From Psychrobacillus sp044762745 (GTDB lineage Bacteria; Bacillota; Bacilli; Bacillales_A; Planococcaceae): a stretch of 64,000 nt of DNA. Made by a program: the position numbers and the translations under genes. Below the pieces are notes generated by a model, which saw only the letters and a program-made list of their open reading frames with translations, was not told the DNA's origin and searched no databases. The stretch covers positions 168,523 to 232,522 of the forward strand of contig NZ_JBIWEX010000003.1 of assembly GCF_044762745.1 (NCBI RefSeq), read 5' to 3'. This document shows, one piece after another, positions 49,327 through 59,491 of the stretch; the stretch's first letter is position 1; each line of letters opens with the position of its first letter.

Positions 49327-50208
49327 TTAGTACCTCGGCTTTCTCTCTACTATTTCATCTAAAAACTGTAAATAATGCTTATAACGGTATTCTTTGATTT
49401 CTCCCGTTTCTACAGCATCTTTTACCGCACATTTTGGTTCTTTCACATGCATACATTCTCTAAACTTGCACCCATCTTGTTTTTCCACAAACTCTGGAAA
49501 ACATTTGGATAGTTCTTCTTTTTCCATCAAGTCAAACTCAAAGGAGCTAAACCCTGGGGTGTCAGCAAGTAATCCATCGCAAACTTCGATAAGCTCTACA
49601 TGCCTTGTCGTATGTTTTCCTCGTCCTAACGCATTGGAAATAACACCCGTTTTTAAATCTAGAGAAGGTAAAATAGTATTTAAAAGTGTAGATTTACCGA
49701 CACCAGATTGCCCTGCTAGTACAGTCGTTTTATCTTTTAGTAGCGGTGCTATTTTCTCATCAAACGACGGATCATCTTTAAATGTCATCAATACTTGATA
49801 ACCGATTTCTTCATATTCTTTAATATATGCATCCATCGTTTTCCCCATTTGCTCATCCATTAAATCACTTTTCGTTAAACAAATGATTGGATCGACACGG
49901 AATGATTCAAGCACTACTAAAAAGCGATCCAATAAGATTGTATTGAAATCTGGTTCTTTTATCGAAAACACTAAGATCGCTTGGTCAATGTTTGCGATTG
50001 GAGGGCGAACTAAATTATTTTTACGCTCATGAATAACGGTAATCGTACCATCATTTTCTCCCTCTACAGTATAATCTACGAAATCACCTACTAAAGGAGA
50101 TTCTCCTCTGTTTCTGAAAACTCCTCTAGCACGGCATTGAATGATCTTTCCATCATCATATACATAATAAAATCCACTTAATGCTTTTCTAATTTGACCT
50201 TGTGGCAT
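49327..50208 (-). CDS. rsgA: Small-subunit biogenesis GTPase RsgA (CpgA)
   Basis: Circularly permuted GTPase that tests maturation of the 30S decoding region. The 293-residue protein has an N-terminal OB fold (GQIRKALSGFYYVYDDGKIIQCRARG), G4 ICLTKSDLMDE, then G1 LAGQSGVGKSTLLNTI and G3 DTPGFSSFE. A zinc site, CKFRECMHVKEPKC (about 250-263), follows. In B. subtilis it is encoded with the PrkC kinase and is one of its substrates. Confidence 0.97.
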   Translation of the reverse strand: MPQGQIRKALSGFYYVYDDGKIIQCRARGVFRNRGESPLVGDFVDYTVEGENDGTITVIHERKNNLVRPPIANIDQAILVFSIKEPDFNTILLDRFLVVLESFRVDPIICLTKSDLMDEQMGKTMDAYIKEYEEIGYQVLMTFKDDPSFDEKIAPLLKDKTTVLAGQSGVGKSTLLNTILPSLDLKTGVISNALGRGKHTTRHVELIEVCDGLLADTPGFSSFEFDLMEKEELSKCFPEFVEKQDGCKFRECMHVKEPKCAVKDAVETGEIKEYRYKHYLQFLDEIVERKPRY

Positions 50209-50220
50209 CCGAAACCTCCT

Positions 50221-52209
50221 TTAAATATCGTCATAAGCAATCGTTTCATCTGCAATTACATTTGAATTCACCACAATACGATAAACTGCCTTTTGTCCTT
50301 CACTAATTTCTAATTTAAGCTGTCTTTCTGTCGTTTCCGTTAAAAGAAACTCCTCTACAGGCTCTGCAAGCGACCTTGTTTTATCTTGTATATAAATACG
50401 CACAACTTGTGGCTGCACTTCTATTTCGCCGTCTTGCTGTTCATCTTCTACCCCGTCTCTATTTGAATTCGGTTGTATATATGGAATTGTAATTGTTTTG
50501 GTAAAGAATTTAGTTGGCTTTTCTTTTGGTCCGTCCGATATTACAACTTCGATTGTACTGCCTGGTGCTACTTTGGCATTCGGTTTTGGGTTTTGCCTAA
50601 TCACATTCCCTTTTTGAACATTATCAGATTTTTCTTTACCAACTACTCTTATCTTAAATCCTGAAGACTTCTCCGTATCTTTTAAAGCTTTCTCATTGTA
50701 ATTCGTTAGATCATTCACCGTTCTTAAGTCAGGACCTTTACTTACGACAAATCGTAATTCCGTTTCTTCTGGAATTACTTCAGTACCACCTACTGGAGTT
50801 TGTTCTAAAATCGTTCCAACAGGCTTAGAGTCGAATATTTCTTCTTCTTTAATATCAAGTAATTGATTTTGAAGCAACCTTTTCACTTGATCTATATCTT
50901 CTCCTACATAATTTCCAATAGCAGATGTTTCTTTTCCAGAAGAGACAAAGAGATGAATCTCAGTTTGTTTATCTCTCATTTTACCTGCTTCCGGTGTTGT
51001 CCGAATAACATGGTCTTCTTCCACGTCTTCGGAAAACTCTAATGTTTGCTCACCGATTGTAAATCCTTCCGCTTCTAGCTGTTCGATAGCTAACTCAACT
51101 TCTAAATTGGATACATCTGGTACTTCTATTTTTTTCGCTTTAAATAATCCAGGAAATACGATTATAACAAGTAGTGCAAGCACTATAACACTTGCTATTA
51201 TAGCGCCAATTATCTTTCTTTTTTTTCGTTTATTTTTTGGCTTTTCCTGCTCCATTGCCGCCGGGTTTTGGATAGGAATTTTTTTCGTCTCCGAAACTTC
51301 TTCAAAAGAAACTGGTTCTTTAATAACTGGTAATACTTTTGTTGCATCATCATCCACCGCAATAACAAACTTCGCCTCTTCCGCTCTTTCCGGCGATAGA
51401 GCAGTTGCTAAATCTGCTTCCATTTCCTCTGCCGTACGATATCGGTTTTTTTGATCTTTCGCAGTTGCTTTCAATACGACATTTTCTAAGCTTTGCGGTA
51501 TAGATGGGTTAATCGCTCGAATGGAGGGCGTTTCGGATTGTAAATGCTTTAGTGCAATCGAGACGGCAGACTCTCCGGAAAACGGTAGCTGACCAGTAAG
51601 TAGTTCAAACAAAACAATCCCTAAAGCATAAATATCGGACTGGTTTGTAGCTGTTCCCCCACGTGCTTGTTCTGGCGATAAATAATGGACTGTCCCTAAC
51701 ACAGAATTCGTTTGTGTATAAGAAGTTGCACTAAGAGCCATTGCTATTCCAAAGTCCGTTATTTTAATATTTTCTTCTTCATCCAACAAAATATTTTGAG
51801 GCTTAACATCCCGATGAATAATATGATTATTATGTGCATTTGCTATAGCGGAAGTAAGCTGTTTCATAATCGTTACTGATTTTTTAGGTGAAACGGGAGC
51901 ATTCCGTTGTATGTATTGTTTTAATGTTTCCCCTTTCACATATTCCATGACAATATAGTGAATATCACCATCTTCCCCAACATCGTATATATTCACTATA
52001 TTTGGGTGTGTAAGACTTGTCGCAGATAGTGCTTCTCGTTGAAATCTTCGGCGTAATTCTTCTTCATTCGAAAAATCATAGCGTAAAATTTTGATCGCCA
52101 CATCACGGTCTAAAATCATATCATGTGCCAAATATACATTGGACATGCCGCCTCCACCAATCATTTCAAGCAATTTGTATCTGCCGCTAATTCGTTTGCC
52201 TATTAACAT
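50221..52209 (-). CDS. prkC: PASTA-domain Ser/Thr protein kinase PrkC
   Basis: Membrane kinase that senses muropeptides or lipid II and triggers spore germination and envelope responses. The 662-residue protein has a kinase domain (about 10-270) with IGGGGMSNVYLAHD, VAIKILRYD, HRDVKPQNILL and DFGIAMALS, followed by a linker. One membrane span (about 332-352, IIGAIIASVIVLALLVIIVFP) is followed by three PASTA repeats (about 360-560). A C-terminal beta domain completes it. The partner phosphatase gene prpC is two bases upstream. Confidence 0.97.
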   Translation of the reverse strand: MLIGKRISGRYKLLEMIGGGGMSNVYLAHDMILDRDVAIKILRYDFSNEEELRRRFQREALSATSLTHPNIVNIYDVGEDGDIHYIVMEYVKGETLKQYIQRNAPVSPKKSVTIMKQLTSAIANAHNNHIIHRDVKPQNILLDEEENIKITDFGIAMALSATSYTQTNSVLGTVHYLSPEQARGGTATNQSDIYALGIVLFELLTGQLPFSGESAVSIALKHLQSETPSIRAINPSIPQSLENVVLKATAKDQKNRYRTAEEMEADLATALSPERAEEAKFVIAVDDDATKVLPVIKEPVSFEEVSETKKIPIQNPAAMEQEKPKNKRKKRKIIGAIIASVIVLALLVIIVFPGLFKAKKIEVPDVSNLEVELAIEQLEAEGFTIGEQTLEFSEDVEEDHVIRTTPEAGKMRDKQTEIHLFVSSGKETSAIGNYVGEDIDQVKRLLQNQLLDIKEEEIFDSKPVGTILEQTPVGGTEVIPEETELRFVVSKGPDLRTVNDLTNYNEKALKDTEKSSGFKIRVVGKEKSDNVQKGNVIRQNPKPNAKVAPGSTIEVVISDGPKEKPTKFFTKTITIPYIQPNSNRDGVEDEQQDGEIEVQPQVVRIYIQDKTRSLAEPVEEFLLTETTERQLKLEISEGQKAVYRIVVNSNVIADETIAYDDI

Positions 52210-52211
52210 CC

Positions 52212-52949
52212 TTACACCTCCTCATCATTGTTTGATAGTAAGACTAATGAAATATTATCTTCCCCACCAGACTGATTTGCTTCCTCCACTAATTGACTTG
52301 CTTTTTCTTCAAGCGTTTTATCCGAATAGAGGAGGGATTGTATAAAGGCTTCGCTTAGTTTATTGCTTAATCCATCCGTACAAAACAGAAAGTAAGAGTT
52401 CGGCATAAATTCTACATCGTAAAAATCAGGTTGAATCGTTCGTTCGGTACCAATTGCTTTCATCAATACATTTTTTTTCGGATGCGTTTTCGCTTGTTCT
52501 TCACTTATTTCGCCTGAATCGATTAATACATTTACGTAAGAATGGTCTCTTGTTATTTGCACCACTTTTTCTTTCGTAATTTGATAAACACGACTATCAC
52601 CGACATGAGCGATGATTCCTTTATGGTAGTCAAATAGTCCAGCGATTAATGTCGTCCCCATTCCTTCACAGCCGGCAGTTATGGACGAATGCCTAGCTAT
52701 GGATTGGTTAATCGATTGGAATGTGTAAGTGAGCCAATCTTTTGCTTTAATAACAGCGGGATTATACGTCGTAAAATACTTTTTGAACTCAGATATAGCT
52801 AATTCACTTGCCACATCCCCAGCATTATGACCACCCATACCGTCTGCAACAACCGCAAGTATTCGATGATCATCGCGGACGAACACATCCACCCGGTCCT
52901 CATTTACTGTCCTTTTTAAGCCAACATCAGTTTCGACAACGAACTTCAT
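52212..52949 (-). CDS. prpC: PP2C-type protein phosphatase PrpC
   Basis: Mn-dependent Ser/Thr phosphatase opposing PrkC. The 245-residue protein has the PP2C motifs VGLKRTVNEDRVDVF, VVADGMGGHNAGDVASE (metal Asp, about 38-42), VGDSRVYQI, FLFCTDGLSNKL and GGEDNISLVLL. I chose the ATG at 52949 (GAGGTGAAGGAAG upstream); the frame stays open to 52988. It follows rsmB with 56 bases between; rlmN, which usually lies here, is missing. Confidence 0.96.
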   Translation of the reverse strand: MKFVVETDVGLKRTVNEDRVDVFVRDDHRILAVVADGMGGHNAGDVASELAISEFKKYFTTYNPAVIKAKDWLTYTFQSINQSIARHSSITAGCEGMGTTLIAGLFDYHKGIIAHVGDSRVYQITKEKVVQITRDHSYVNVLIDSGEISEEQAKTHPKKNVLMKAIGTERTIQPDFYDVEFMPNSYFLFCTDGLSNKLSEAFIQSLLYSDKTLEEKASQLVEEANQSGGEDNISLVLLSNNDEEV

Positions 52950-53005
52950 TTCTTCCTTCACCTCTTTTAAAATGAAAAGAAAATACAATTTTTCCTTTTA
53001 GAAGC

Positions 53006-54355
53006 TTACCTCTTCTTGAAAATTGCAACAAAGAATCCATCACTTCTTAAATCCTGCGGGAAAAGTTGGAGCATTCCTTCCTGTTCTTGTTCTTTTATAT
53101 TCGTAATAACGCTTGGGAAACGCTGTAGTTCCATATCAGGATGCGCCTCTAAAAACAATTTGGCTGTTCCCTCATTTTCATCTCGGTCTACCGTACATGT
53201 GCTATACACTAAAAGTCCATCTTTTTTTAATAGCTTATACGCCTCGTCTAGTAGATTCAATTGGATTGGCTTTAGCGATGCGAAATCTTTTTCGTTTTTC
53301 GTGTATTTTATATCCGGCTTACGCTTCATTACCCCTAGGCCACTACATGGTGCATCGACTAATATACGATCAAATGATTCGGCTTCGTACGCTTCCGAGG
53401 ATTTACGACCATCCATTTGTACTGTTTCGATAAAATCGAAACCGAGTCTTTCAGCATTTTCTTTTACTAGCTTTAATTTATGTTCATGAATATCCATCGC
53501 TACTAGTTTTCCAGTGTTACGCATTTTCTCAGCAATATGCGTTGTTTTTCCACCTGGAGCCGAGCACATATCTAGCACTGTCATACCAGGTTCTGCTTGA
53601 AGTGCGTAGGCAGGAATCATGGAGCTTTCATCTTGAATCGTGACGAAACCTTTTTGAAAAGCGGTCGTTTTCGCAGCTTGCCCATTAAACAAATAAATAC
53701 ATTCGGGAATTACTTCACTTTGTGCAACGACATACCCTTCTTGTGTCAATAAATGCAGCACTTGTTCCACCGTTCGTTTAAATAAATTCACACGAAGTGT
53801 CGTCACAGGTTGCTCATTATTTTCCTTTAACATTTTCGCAGTTGTTTCAAAACCATATTCCGAAACGAATCGTTTCACCATCCAAAGTGGATGACTCGTT
53901 TCAATCGAAAGTCGCTCCAATTCATCTTTTATCTCTTCCGTCGAACGGACACCTTCTCTTAAAATGGAACGGAGAATACCATTTACCGCTCCTGAAATTC
54001 CTTTATGCCCTCTTCTTTTCGCAATATTGACCGCTTCATTTACCGCTGCATGATCCGGGATACGAGATAAGTAATGAATTTGGTATAAAGAAAGACGAAG
54101 TAATTGTTTGACCCAATCATCTAATTTCCCTTTAATGAATGGTTCTAAATAATAGTCCAATGTCATTTTATATTGCAGTGTTCCATACGTTAACTCGGTT
54201 AATAACGCACGATCTTTATCATCAATTTTATATTTTTCAATTGTTTGATGTAATAATAAGTTGCTATACGCTTGTTGCTTTTCTACGGCCATTAGTATAT
54301 TGAGTGCTGCGTCCCTAACATTGCCTGTCCAAATTTTTTCTTGTTTTTTTGTCAT
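53006..54355 (-). CDS. rsmB: 16S rRNA m5C967 methyltransferase RsmB
   Basis: The 449-residue protein has an N-terminal NusB-like domain (about 8-140, ALNILMAVEKQQAYSNLLL). The C-terminal Rossmann methyltransferase has DMCSAPGGKTTHIAEKM (about 256-272), LVDAPCSGLGVMKRKPDIK, which holds the PC motif, and STCTVDRDENE with the catalytic Cys. It overlaps fmt by four bases. Confidence 0.96.
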   Translation of the reverse strand: MTKKQEKIWTGNVRDAALNILMAVEKQQAYSNLLLHQTIEKYKIDDKDRALLTELTYGTLQYKMTLDYYLEPFIKGKLDDWVKQLLRLSLYQIHYLSRIPDHAAVNEAVNIAKRRGHKGISGAVNGILRSILREGVRSTEEIKDELERLSIETSHPLWMVKRFVSEYGFETTAKMLKENNEQPVTTLRVNLFKRTVEQVLHLLTQEGYVVAQSEVIPECIYLFNGQAAKTTAFQKGFVTIQDESSMIPAYALQAEPGMTVLDMCSAPGGKTTHIAEKMRNTGKLVAMDIHEHKLKLVKENAERLGFDFIETVQMDGRKSSEAYEAESFDRILVDAPCSGLGVMKRKPDIKYTKNEKDFASLKPIQLNLLDEAYKLLKKDGLLVYSTCTVDRDENEGTAKLFLEAHPDMELQRFPSVITNIKEQEQEGMLQLFPQDLRSDGFFVAIFKKR

Positions 54356-55293
54356 TCAAATGTATCCCCTATTCGCAATTTCGAACCAACGCCACGCAAA
54401 TAATCTTCTGCGGACATTTTCTTTTTTCCAGCTGGCTGTAATTCATTTATTCGAATTGCTTCTTCCAAACCTGTTTGCACGACAAAATAATCCGATTCAA
54501 TTTTCACAACAGTTCCTGGTAATTCTTTTGACTTTACTTGTATTGTATCTGCTTTCCACACTTTTACAGTTTGCCCTGCGAGCGAAGTATACGCTACTGG
54601 CCATGGATGTAAACCGCGGATTTGGTTGTGTATATCTAACGCCGATTTGTTCCAATCGATTCGTTCTTGCTCGCGTGAAATATTTCTGGCAAACGTTACT
54701 TGTGACTCATCTTGCTTTACTCGATTATTTGTTTTCGAAATGATCGACGGTAATGTTTCTTTCAATAAATTAGAACCGACTTCACTTAACTTATCAAAAA
54801 GCAATCCTGTATCATCTGTATGTGCAATCGGGATTTCGCTTTGCGAAATAATATCCCCAGCATCTAGCTTTTCTTCCATATACATAATCGTTACGCCCGT
54901 TTTGTCTTGCCCATCTATAATTGCTTGATGAATCGGTGCTCCCCCGCGGTAAGCAGGTAATAGTGATGCGTGCACATTAATGCAACCGAGTGACGGCGCA
55001 TCAAGAAGTTCTTTCGGTAATAGTTGTCCGAATGCAGCCGTCACGATTAAATCTGGAGCTAGCGCAATAATTTCTTTTAGTTCTGGTGATCCTTTTAGCT
55101 TTGTAGGCTGGATGACTGGTAGCCCCAGTCTAACCGCTTCTTCTTTAACTGGGGGAGCAGTTAACACCTTTTTTCTTCCTACTGGGCGATCTGGTTGCGT
55201 TACAACTGCTAGTACGTTATAGCCTTCTTCGACAAGCATTCGTAATATTGGTGCTGAAAATGCAGGTGTCCCCATGAAAACGATATTGGTCAT
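54352..55293 (-). CDS. fmt: Methionyl-tRNA formyltransferase
   Basis: Formylates initiator Met-tRNA. The 313-residue protein has IVFMGTPAFSAPILRML (about 4-20), the formyl-folate motif CINVHASLLPAYRGGAPIHQAIIDG (about 107-131) with catalytic Asn, His and Asp, and GDIISQSEIPI. The C-terminal OB domain binds tRNA. It overlaps def and rsmB by four bases each. Confidence 0.97.
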   Translation of the reverse strand: MTNIVFMGTPAFSAPILRMLVEEGYNVLAVVTQPDRPVGRKKVLTAPPVKEEAVRLGLPVIQPTKLKGSPELKEIIALAPDLIVTAAFGQLLPKELLDAPSLGCINVHASLLPAYRGGAPIHQAIIDGQDKTGVTIMYMEEKLDAGDIISQSEIPIAHTDDTGLLFDKLSEVGSNLLKETLPSIISKTNNRVKQDESQVTFARNISREQERIDWNKSALDIHNQIRGLHPWPVAYTSLAGQTVKVWKADTIQVKSKELPGTVVKIESDYFVVQTGLEEAIRINELQPAGKKKMSAEDYLRGVGSKLRIGDTFE

Positions 55294-55778
55294 GCTTCTT
55301 CCTCCTCATTTTCCAGTTCCTCTAAATCTACATAACGAATCACTTTAGTTGTAAATAAAACGCCGTGTAAGTGATCGATTTCATGTAAAATAGCTCTTGC
55401 TTCATAGTCCTCTGCTTCTAGTTCATACAAAGCACCATCGCGATCTTGTGCTTCTACTTTTACATAAAATGGGCGTTCTACTTCCCCATAAATATCAGGA
55501 AAACTTAAACAACCTTCCACTTCGATTTCGGATCCGCCGATTTCCACGACTTCTGGATTAATCAGTTCGATAACTTCTTGCCCTTCCCCAAGGTCGACAA
55601 TTGCCACTTGAATCGTTTCTCCAATTTGTGGTGCTGCGATTCCAATTCCATCAGAAGCAATCATTGTGTCATACATATCATCAAGTAGTGTCGCTAACTT
55701 TTCGTCAAAAACTTTTACTTCTCGACATTTCGTCGTCAGAAGTTCGTTCGGGTGTGTAATAATTGGTCTAATTGCCAT
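55290..55778 (-). CDS. def: Peptide deformylase
   Basis: Removes the formyl group from nascent proteins. The 162-residue protein has the three PDF motifs: GIGIAAPQIG (about 44-53), EGCLSFPD (metal Cys at about 90) and HEIDHLHG (His132, Glu133, His136). Motif 1 has Ile where Leu is most common. It is encoded with fmt, the enzyme that makes its substrate. Confidence 0.97.
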   Translation of the reverse strand: MAIRPIITHPNELLTTKCREVKVFDEKLATLLDDMYDTMIASDGIGIAAPQIGETIQVAIVDLGEGQEVIELINPEVVEIGGSEIEVEGCLSFPDIYGEVERPFYVKVEAQDRDGALYELEAEDYEARAILHEIDHLHGVLFTTKVIRYVDLEELENEEEEA

Positions 55779-55801
55779 GTCATTTCCTCATTTCAAACAG
55801 C

Positions 55802-58213
55802 TCATAAAATAGTTGAAGGGTCTAAATCAATCGTTAATATAACGCCTTTTTTTATCCATTCTGTACGGTATATTTTTATTAATTGCTGTAATTTTTCGAT
55901 TAATAATGGTTCTTTTTTGTATTTTATCAAACATTGGTAACGATATCTATTTTGTATTTTACTAATAGCACTTGCAGTAGGACCAACAACCATTGTCGTG
56001 GACGATAAATTTGCTCTTAACCAATCTGTCGCAAGCTTTGCATATTCAGAAGCGAGCATGACATTTTCATGTGTTACTTGCACTAATGTTAAAAAGTAGA
56101 AAGGTGGATAGCCATACTGTTTTCGTGTGAGCATTTCTGTATGATAAAAAGGTTCATATAATTGGGATTTGGATAGTTCAATCGCATAATGCTCTGGTGT
56201 ATACGTTTGAATATATACTTGTCCTTCTTTATCATGTCTACCAGCTCTACCGCTTACTTGGGTCATCAATTGAAAGGTTTTTTCCGCTGCTCTGAAATCT
56301 GCTAAATGTAGCGTTGTATCGGCATTTAATACACCTACTAGTGTAATATTTGGAAAGTCTAATCCTTTCGCAATCATTTGCGTACCGAGTAATATATCAG
56401 CTTCACCATCACCAAACTGCTTCAAAATTCGCTCATGCGATCCCTTAGTTCTGGTCGTGTCCACATCCATTCGAAGCACTCTCGCATACGGAAACAACTT
56501 TGCAATTTCTTCTTCGACTTTTTGTGTACCAGTGCCGAAAAAGCGGATATGTTCACTACTACATTCAGGACACGTTGTTGGCACAGGTTCTTCATGACCA
56601 CAGTAATGACATTTTAGTTGTTCCCCCGCGCGGTGATACGTAAGGGAAATATCACATTGTTTACACTCTACTACCGTTCCACAGTCTCGACATAAGACGA
56701 AGGAAGAAAACCCTCGTTTATTTAAAAACAACACGATTTGTTCCTTTTTATCTAACTTCTCTCTTACCGCATCAGCAAGGTCAACACTAAACATCGAACG
56801 GTTCCCATTTTTCAACTCCGCCCGCATATCTACAACATTCACAGTTGGTAGCGCTTGTTCTTTCGCACGCATTTGTAATGTCAATAAAGAATAAACCCCT
56901 TTAGATGCACGAGCATAAGATTCAAGTGATGGTGTAGCACTTCCTAAAATAACCGGGCACTGATGAAATTCACTACGCCAAATTGCAACATCCCTTGCAT
57001 GATATCTAGGATTGTCCTCTTGTTTATAAGTTGACTCATGTTCTTCATCTAAAATGATGATCCCTAGATCTTTGAACGGTGCAAATATGGCAGATCTAGC
57101 TCCAACCACGACTTTTACTTCACCGCGCCATATCTTTCGCCATTCATCGTATTTTTCACCGATGGATAAACCGCTATGCATAACCGCTACTTGGTCACCA
57201 AAACGCAACTTAAAACGATGTGTCATTTGGGGTGTTAACGAAATTTCGGGTACAAGCATGATTGCTTGCTTTCCTTTTAAGATAGAATTTTCGATGGCGT
57301 TTAAATAGATTTCTGTTTTTCCACTACCTGTAATCCCATGTAGTAGAAATGTCGTATTTTCGGCATGTTCCTGTGCATGATTTATCTTCGTTAGTGCATT
57401 TGTTTGTTCTTCTGTAAGCTGGAATCGTTTATCTTTGTCATGATATTCCAAAGAAGAAATCTCCCGATAAACTTCTTCTTTTTCTTTTTCTAAAACACCT
57501 TTTTCGATTAATGCTTTTACTGTACTATTACTTGCGTTAGCTAGTTCTATCAATTGTTGCATCGTAAAAGCAGTTTGTTGTTGCTGTAATAGCCATTCGA
57601 TTAACTCTTTTTGCTTCACTGCTTGTTTCGTTAAACTGTTTAACTGTTCGACAATGAATTCTCTATCTGGTGTTACTTTGTATTTCACAATAGTTTTTGC
57701 TTTAGCATGCTGTTTAATAACCGTTTCTAATTGAAGCGCCCCACCTGTTAAGTGCTTCTTCATTGAACGCAAGTAACCAGCCTTTTCAATAACTTCGTAA
57801 GAAACGATCTCTTTTTTCCCGAACAAAGCTAAAAAATCTTCATCCAGTGCAGATGGATCGATTAACTTGATATTTTTCTTATAAGAAGCACGCAAAGCCG
57901 CTGGAAGCATTACTTGCAGTGCATCTATTTCATAGCAAAGTGTTTTATTGGTCAGCCATTTGGATAACTTCAATAGCTCTTCTGTTACAATAGGTTCCAC
58001 GTCCAAAATGGAGTGCACTTCTTTTAGCTTTGACTTATCTAAATCCGTTTCTTCTTTTATATTCGTTATAAAGCCTTGCACTTTACGAGGTCCAAAAGGA
58101 ACATGCACGCGACTTCCCCGTTCCACAAGAGTCTCCAATGCTTCGGGTACGATATAATCAAAAGGACGATCAATTGGATAGGCAGAAACATCGACAATTA
58201 CTTCTACAATCAT
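55802..58213 (-). CDS. priA: Primosomal replication-restart helicase PriA
   Basis: PriA recognises collapsed forks and reloads the replicative helicase. The 803-residue protein has an N-terminal 3'-end-binding domain (about 1-110), the Walker A LLHGITGSGKTEIYLNAI (about 290-307) and DEEHEST. Zinc-binding cysteine pairs (CRDCGTVVECKQC, CHYCGHEEPVPTTCPEC) interrupt the helicase C region. TQMIAKGLDFPNITLVGVLNAD is also present. It overlaps coaBC by four bases. Confidence 0.97.
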   Translation of the reverse strand: MIVEVIVDVSAYPIDRPFDYIVPEALETLVERGSRVHVPFGPRKVQGFITNIKEETDLDKSKLKEVHSILDVEPIVTEELLKLSKWLTNKTLCYEIDALQVMLPAALRASYKKNIKLIDPSALDEDFLALFGKKEIVSYEVIEKAGYLRSMKKHLTGGALQLETVIKQHAKAKTIVKYKVTPDREFIVEQLNSLTKQAVKQKELIEWLLQQQQTAFTMQQLIELANASNSTVKALIEKGVLEKEKEEVYREISSLEYHDKDKRFQLTEEQTNALTKINHAQEHAENTTFLLHGITGSGKTEIYLNAIENSILKGKQAIMLVPEISLTPQMTHRFKLRFGDQVAVMHSGLSIGEKYDEWRKIWRGEVKVVVGARSAIFAPFKDLGIIILDEEHESTYKQEDNPRYHARDVAIWRSEFHQCPVILGSATPSLESYARASKGVYSLLTLQMRAKEQALPTVNVVDMRAELKNGNRSMFSVDLADAVREKLDKKEQIVLFLNKRGFSSFVLCRDCGTVVECKQCDISLTYHRAGEQLKCHYCGHEEPVPTTCPECSSEHIRFFGTGTQKVEEEIAKLFPYARVLRMDVDTTRTKGSHERILKQFGDGEADILLGTQMIAKGLDFPNITLVGVLNADTTLHLADFRAAEKTFQLMTQVSGRAGRHDKEGQVYIQTYTPEHYAIELSKSQLYEPFYHTEMLTRKQYGYPPFYFLTLVQVTHENVMLASEYAKLATDWLRANLSSTTMVVGPTASAISKIQNRYRYQCLIKYKKEPLLIEKLQQLIKIYRTEWIKKGVILTIDLDPSTIL

Positions 58214-59418
58214 TTTGACTCAGCTGTTTCTAATGTCATAATCGTTTGTAGCAATTGGAGCGCAAGGTCCTTTTTAGGTAAGTGGTCAAAATGTATTTCC
58301 ACATCATTTTTCCCAACTAATGTAACGGAATTTGTATCCGTACCAAACCCTGAACCTGCTTCTGTTACGTCATTTGCGATAATATAATCCGCATTTTTCT
58401 TTGCTAGTTTTCCTTTTGCATAATGCTTGACATCATTCGTTTCTGCAGCAAACCCTATTAATAATTGAGTCGTTTTCCTTTGACCAAGCGCTGCTAAAAT
58501 ATCCGTTGTTCGCTCCAGTACGATCGTCGCATCTCCTGGTTGCTTTTTCATCTTCCTATCATGTACTTCTTTCGGTTTATAGTCTGCTACTGCAGCTGTT
58601 TTAATGACGATAGAGGCTGTCTCAAACTGCTCCAAAACGGCCTCATACATTTCTTTCGCACTTTCCACTGAAATAACTTTCACATCAGAAGGTGGATTTA
58701 TACTGACAGGTCCCGAAATAAGAATCGTTTCCGCACCTAAATCAGCCGCTGCTTCCGCCATTGCATAGCCCATTTTCCCGCTTGAAAAGTTCGTTAAAAA
58801 GCGAACAGGGTCAATTCTTTCTCTCGTAGGACCAGCAGTTACAACAACCTTCTGCCCTTTAAGAGGTAAGTCCTTTGGTGAAAAGTAGTCTTCCACAAGT
58901 CGTACAATTTTTTCTGGTTCCTCCAGGCGGCCTTTTCCAACATAGCCACATGCTAAAAAACCTTCAGAAGGTTCTACGAATGAATATCCGTCTTTTGAAA
59001 GTTGATCTATATTTCGTATAACTGCTGCATTTTCATACATATGTACATTCATTGCTGGTGCAATCCAAACCTTTGCTGTCGTCGCAAGTAAAGTAGTTGT
59101 CACCATATCATCCGCGATACCATTTGCAAGCTTGCCGATAACATTCGCTGTTGCAGGAGCCACAATGACTAAATCTGCCCAATCTGCTAAATTGATATGT
59201 GCGATTACGCTCGAATCTTTTTCATCGAATGTATCGAAATATACATCATTTCTAGACATAGCTTGAAAAGTTAGTGGTTGTACGAATTCCATCGCAGATT
59301 TCGTCATGATCACTTTTACATTGGCACCAGCTTGCGTAAGCTTACTAACAAGTGCAACCGCTTTATAAACGGCAATCCCACCAGTTACACAAACGACTAT
59401 TTTTTTAGAAGTTAACAT
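58210..59418 (-). CDS. coaBC: Bifunctional phosphopantothenoylcysteine synthetase/decarboxylase
   Basis: Makes 4'-phosphopantetheine on the route to CoA. The 402-residue fusion has the N-terminal FMN-dependent CoaC domain (about 1-185; VTGGIAVYKAV, HINLADWADLVIVAPATAN with the catalytic His, PAMNVHMYENAAV, ACGYVGKGRL). The C-terminal CoaB domain follows (TAGPTRERIDPVRFLTNFSSGKMG, later GFAAETNDV and IIANDV). GGGGAG precedes the ATG. Confidence 0.97.
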   Translation of the reverse strand: MLTSKKIVVCVTGGIAVYKAVALVSKLTQAGANVKVIMTKSAMEFVQPLTFQAMSRNDVYFDTFDEKDSSVIAHINLADWADLVIVAPATANVIGKLANGIADDMVTTTLLATTAKVWIAPAMNVHMYENAAVIRNIDQLSKDGYSFVEPSEGFLACGYVGKGRLEEPEKIVRLVEDYFSPKDLPLKGQKVVVTAGPTRERIDPVRFLTNFSSGKMGYAMAEAAADLGAETILISGPVSINPPSDVKVISVESAKEMYEAVLEQFETASIVIKTAAVADYKPKEVHDRKMKKQPGDATIVLERTTDILAALGQRKTTQLLIGFAAETNDVKHYAKGKLAKKNADYIIANDVTEAGSGFGTDTNSVTLVGKNDVEIHFDHLPKKDLALQLLQTIMTLETAESK

Positions 59419-59443
59419 CTTAATTTCTCCCCTCTAAATAACA

Positions 59444-59476
59444 ACCTCCCAAAGAACCGTTCATTCTTTGGGAGGT
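59444..59476 (-). terminator. Strong hairpin between rpoZ and coaBC
   Basis: ACCTCCCAAAGAA (59444-59456) and TTCTTTGGGAGGT (59464-59476) form a perfect 13-bp stem with a seven-base loop. The following T stretch is weak (TTGTTATTT), so it may be a partial terminator or attenuator lowering expression of coaBC-priA relative to gmk-rpoZ. Confidence 0.65.
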
Positions 59477-59491
59477 GTTTCATGCATCCTA

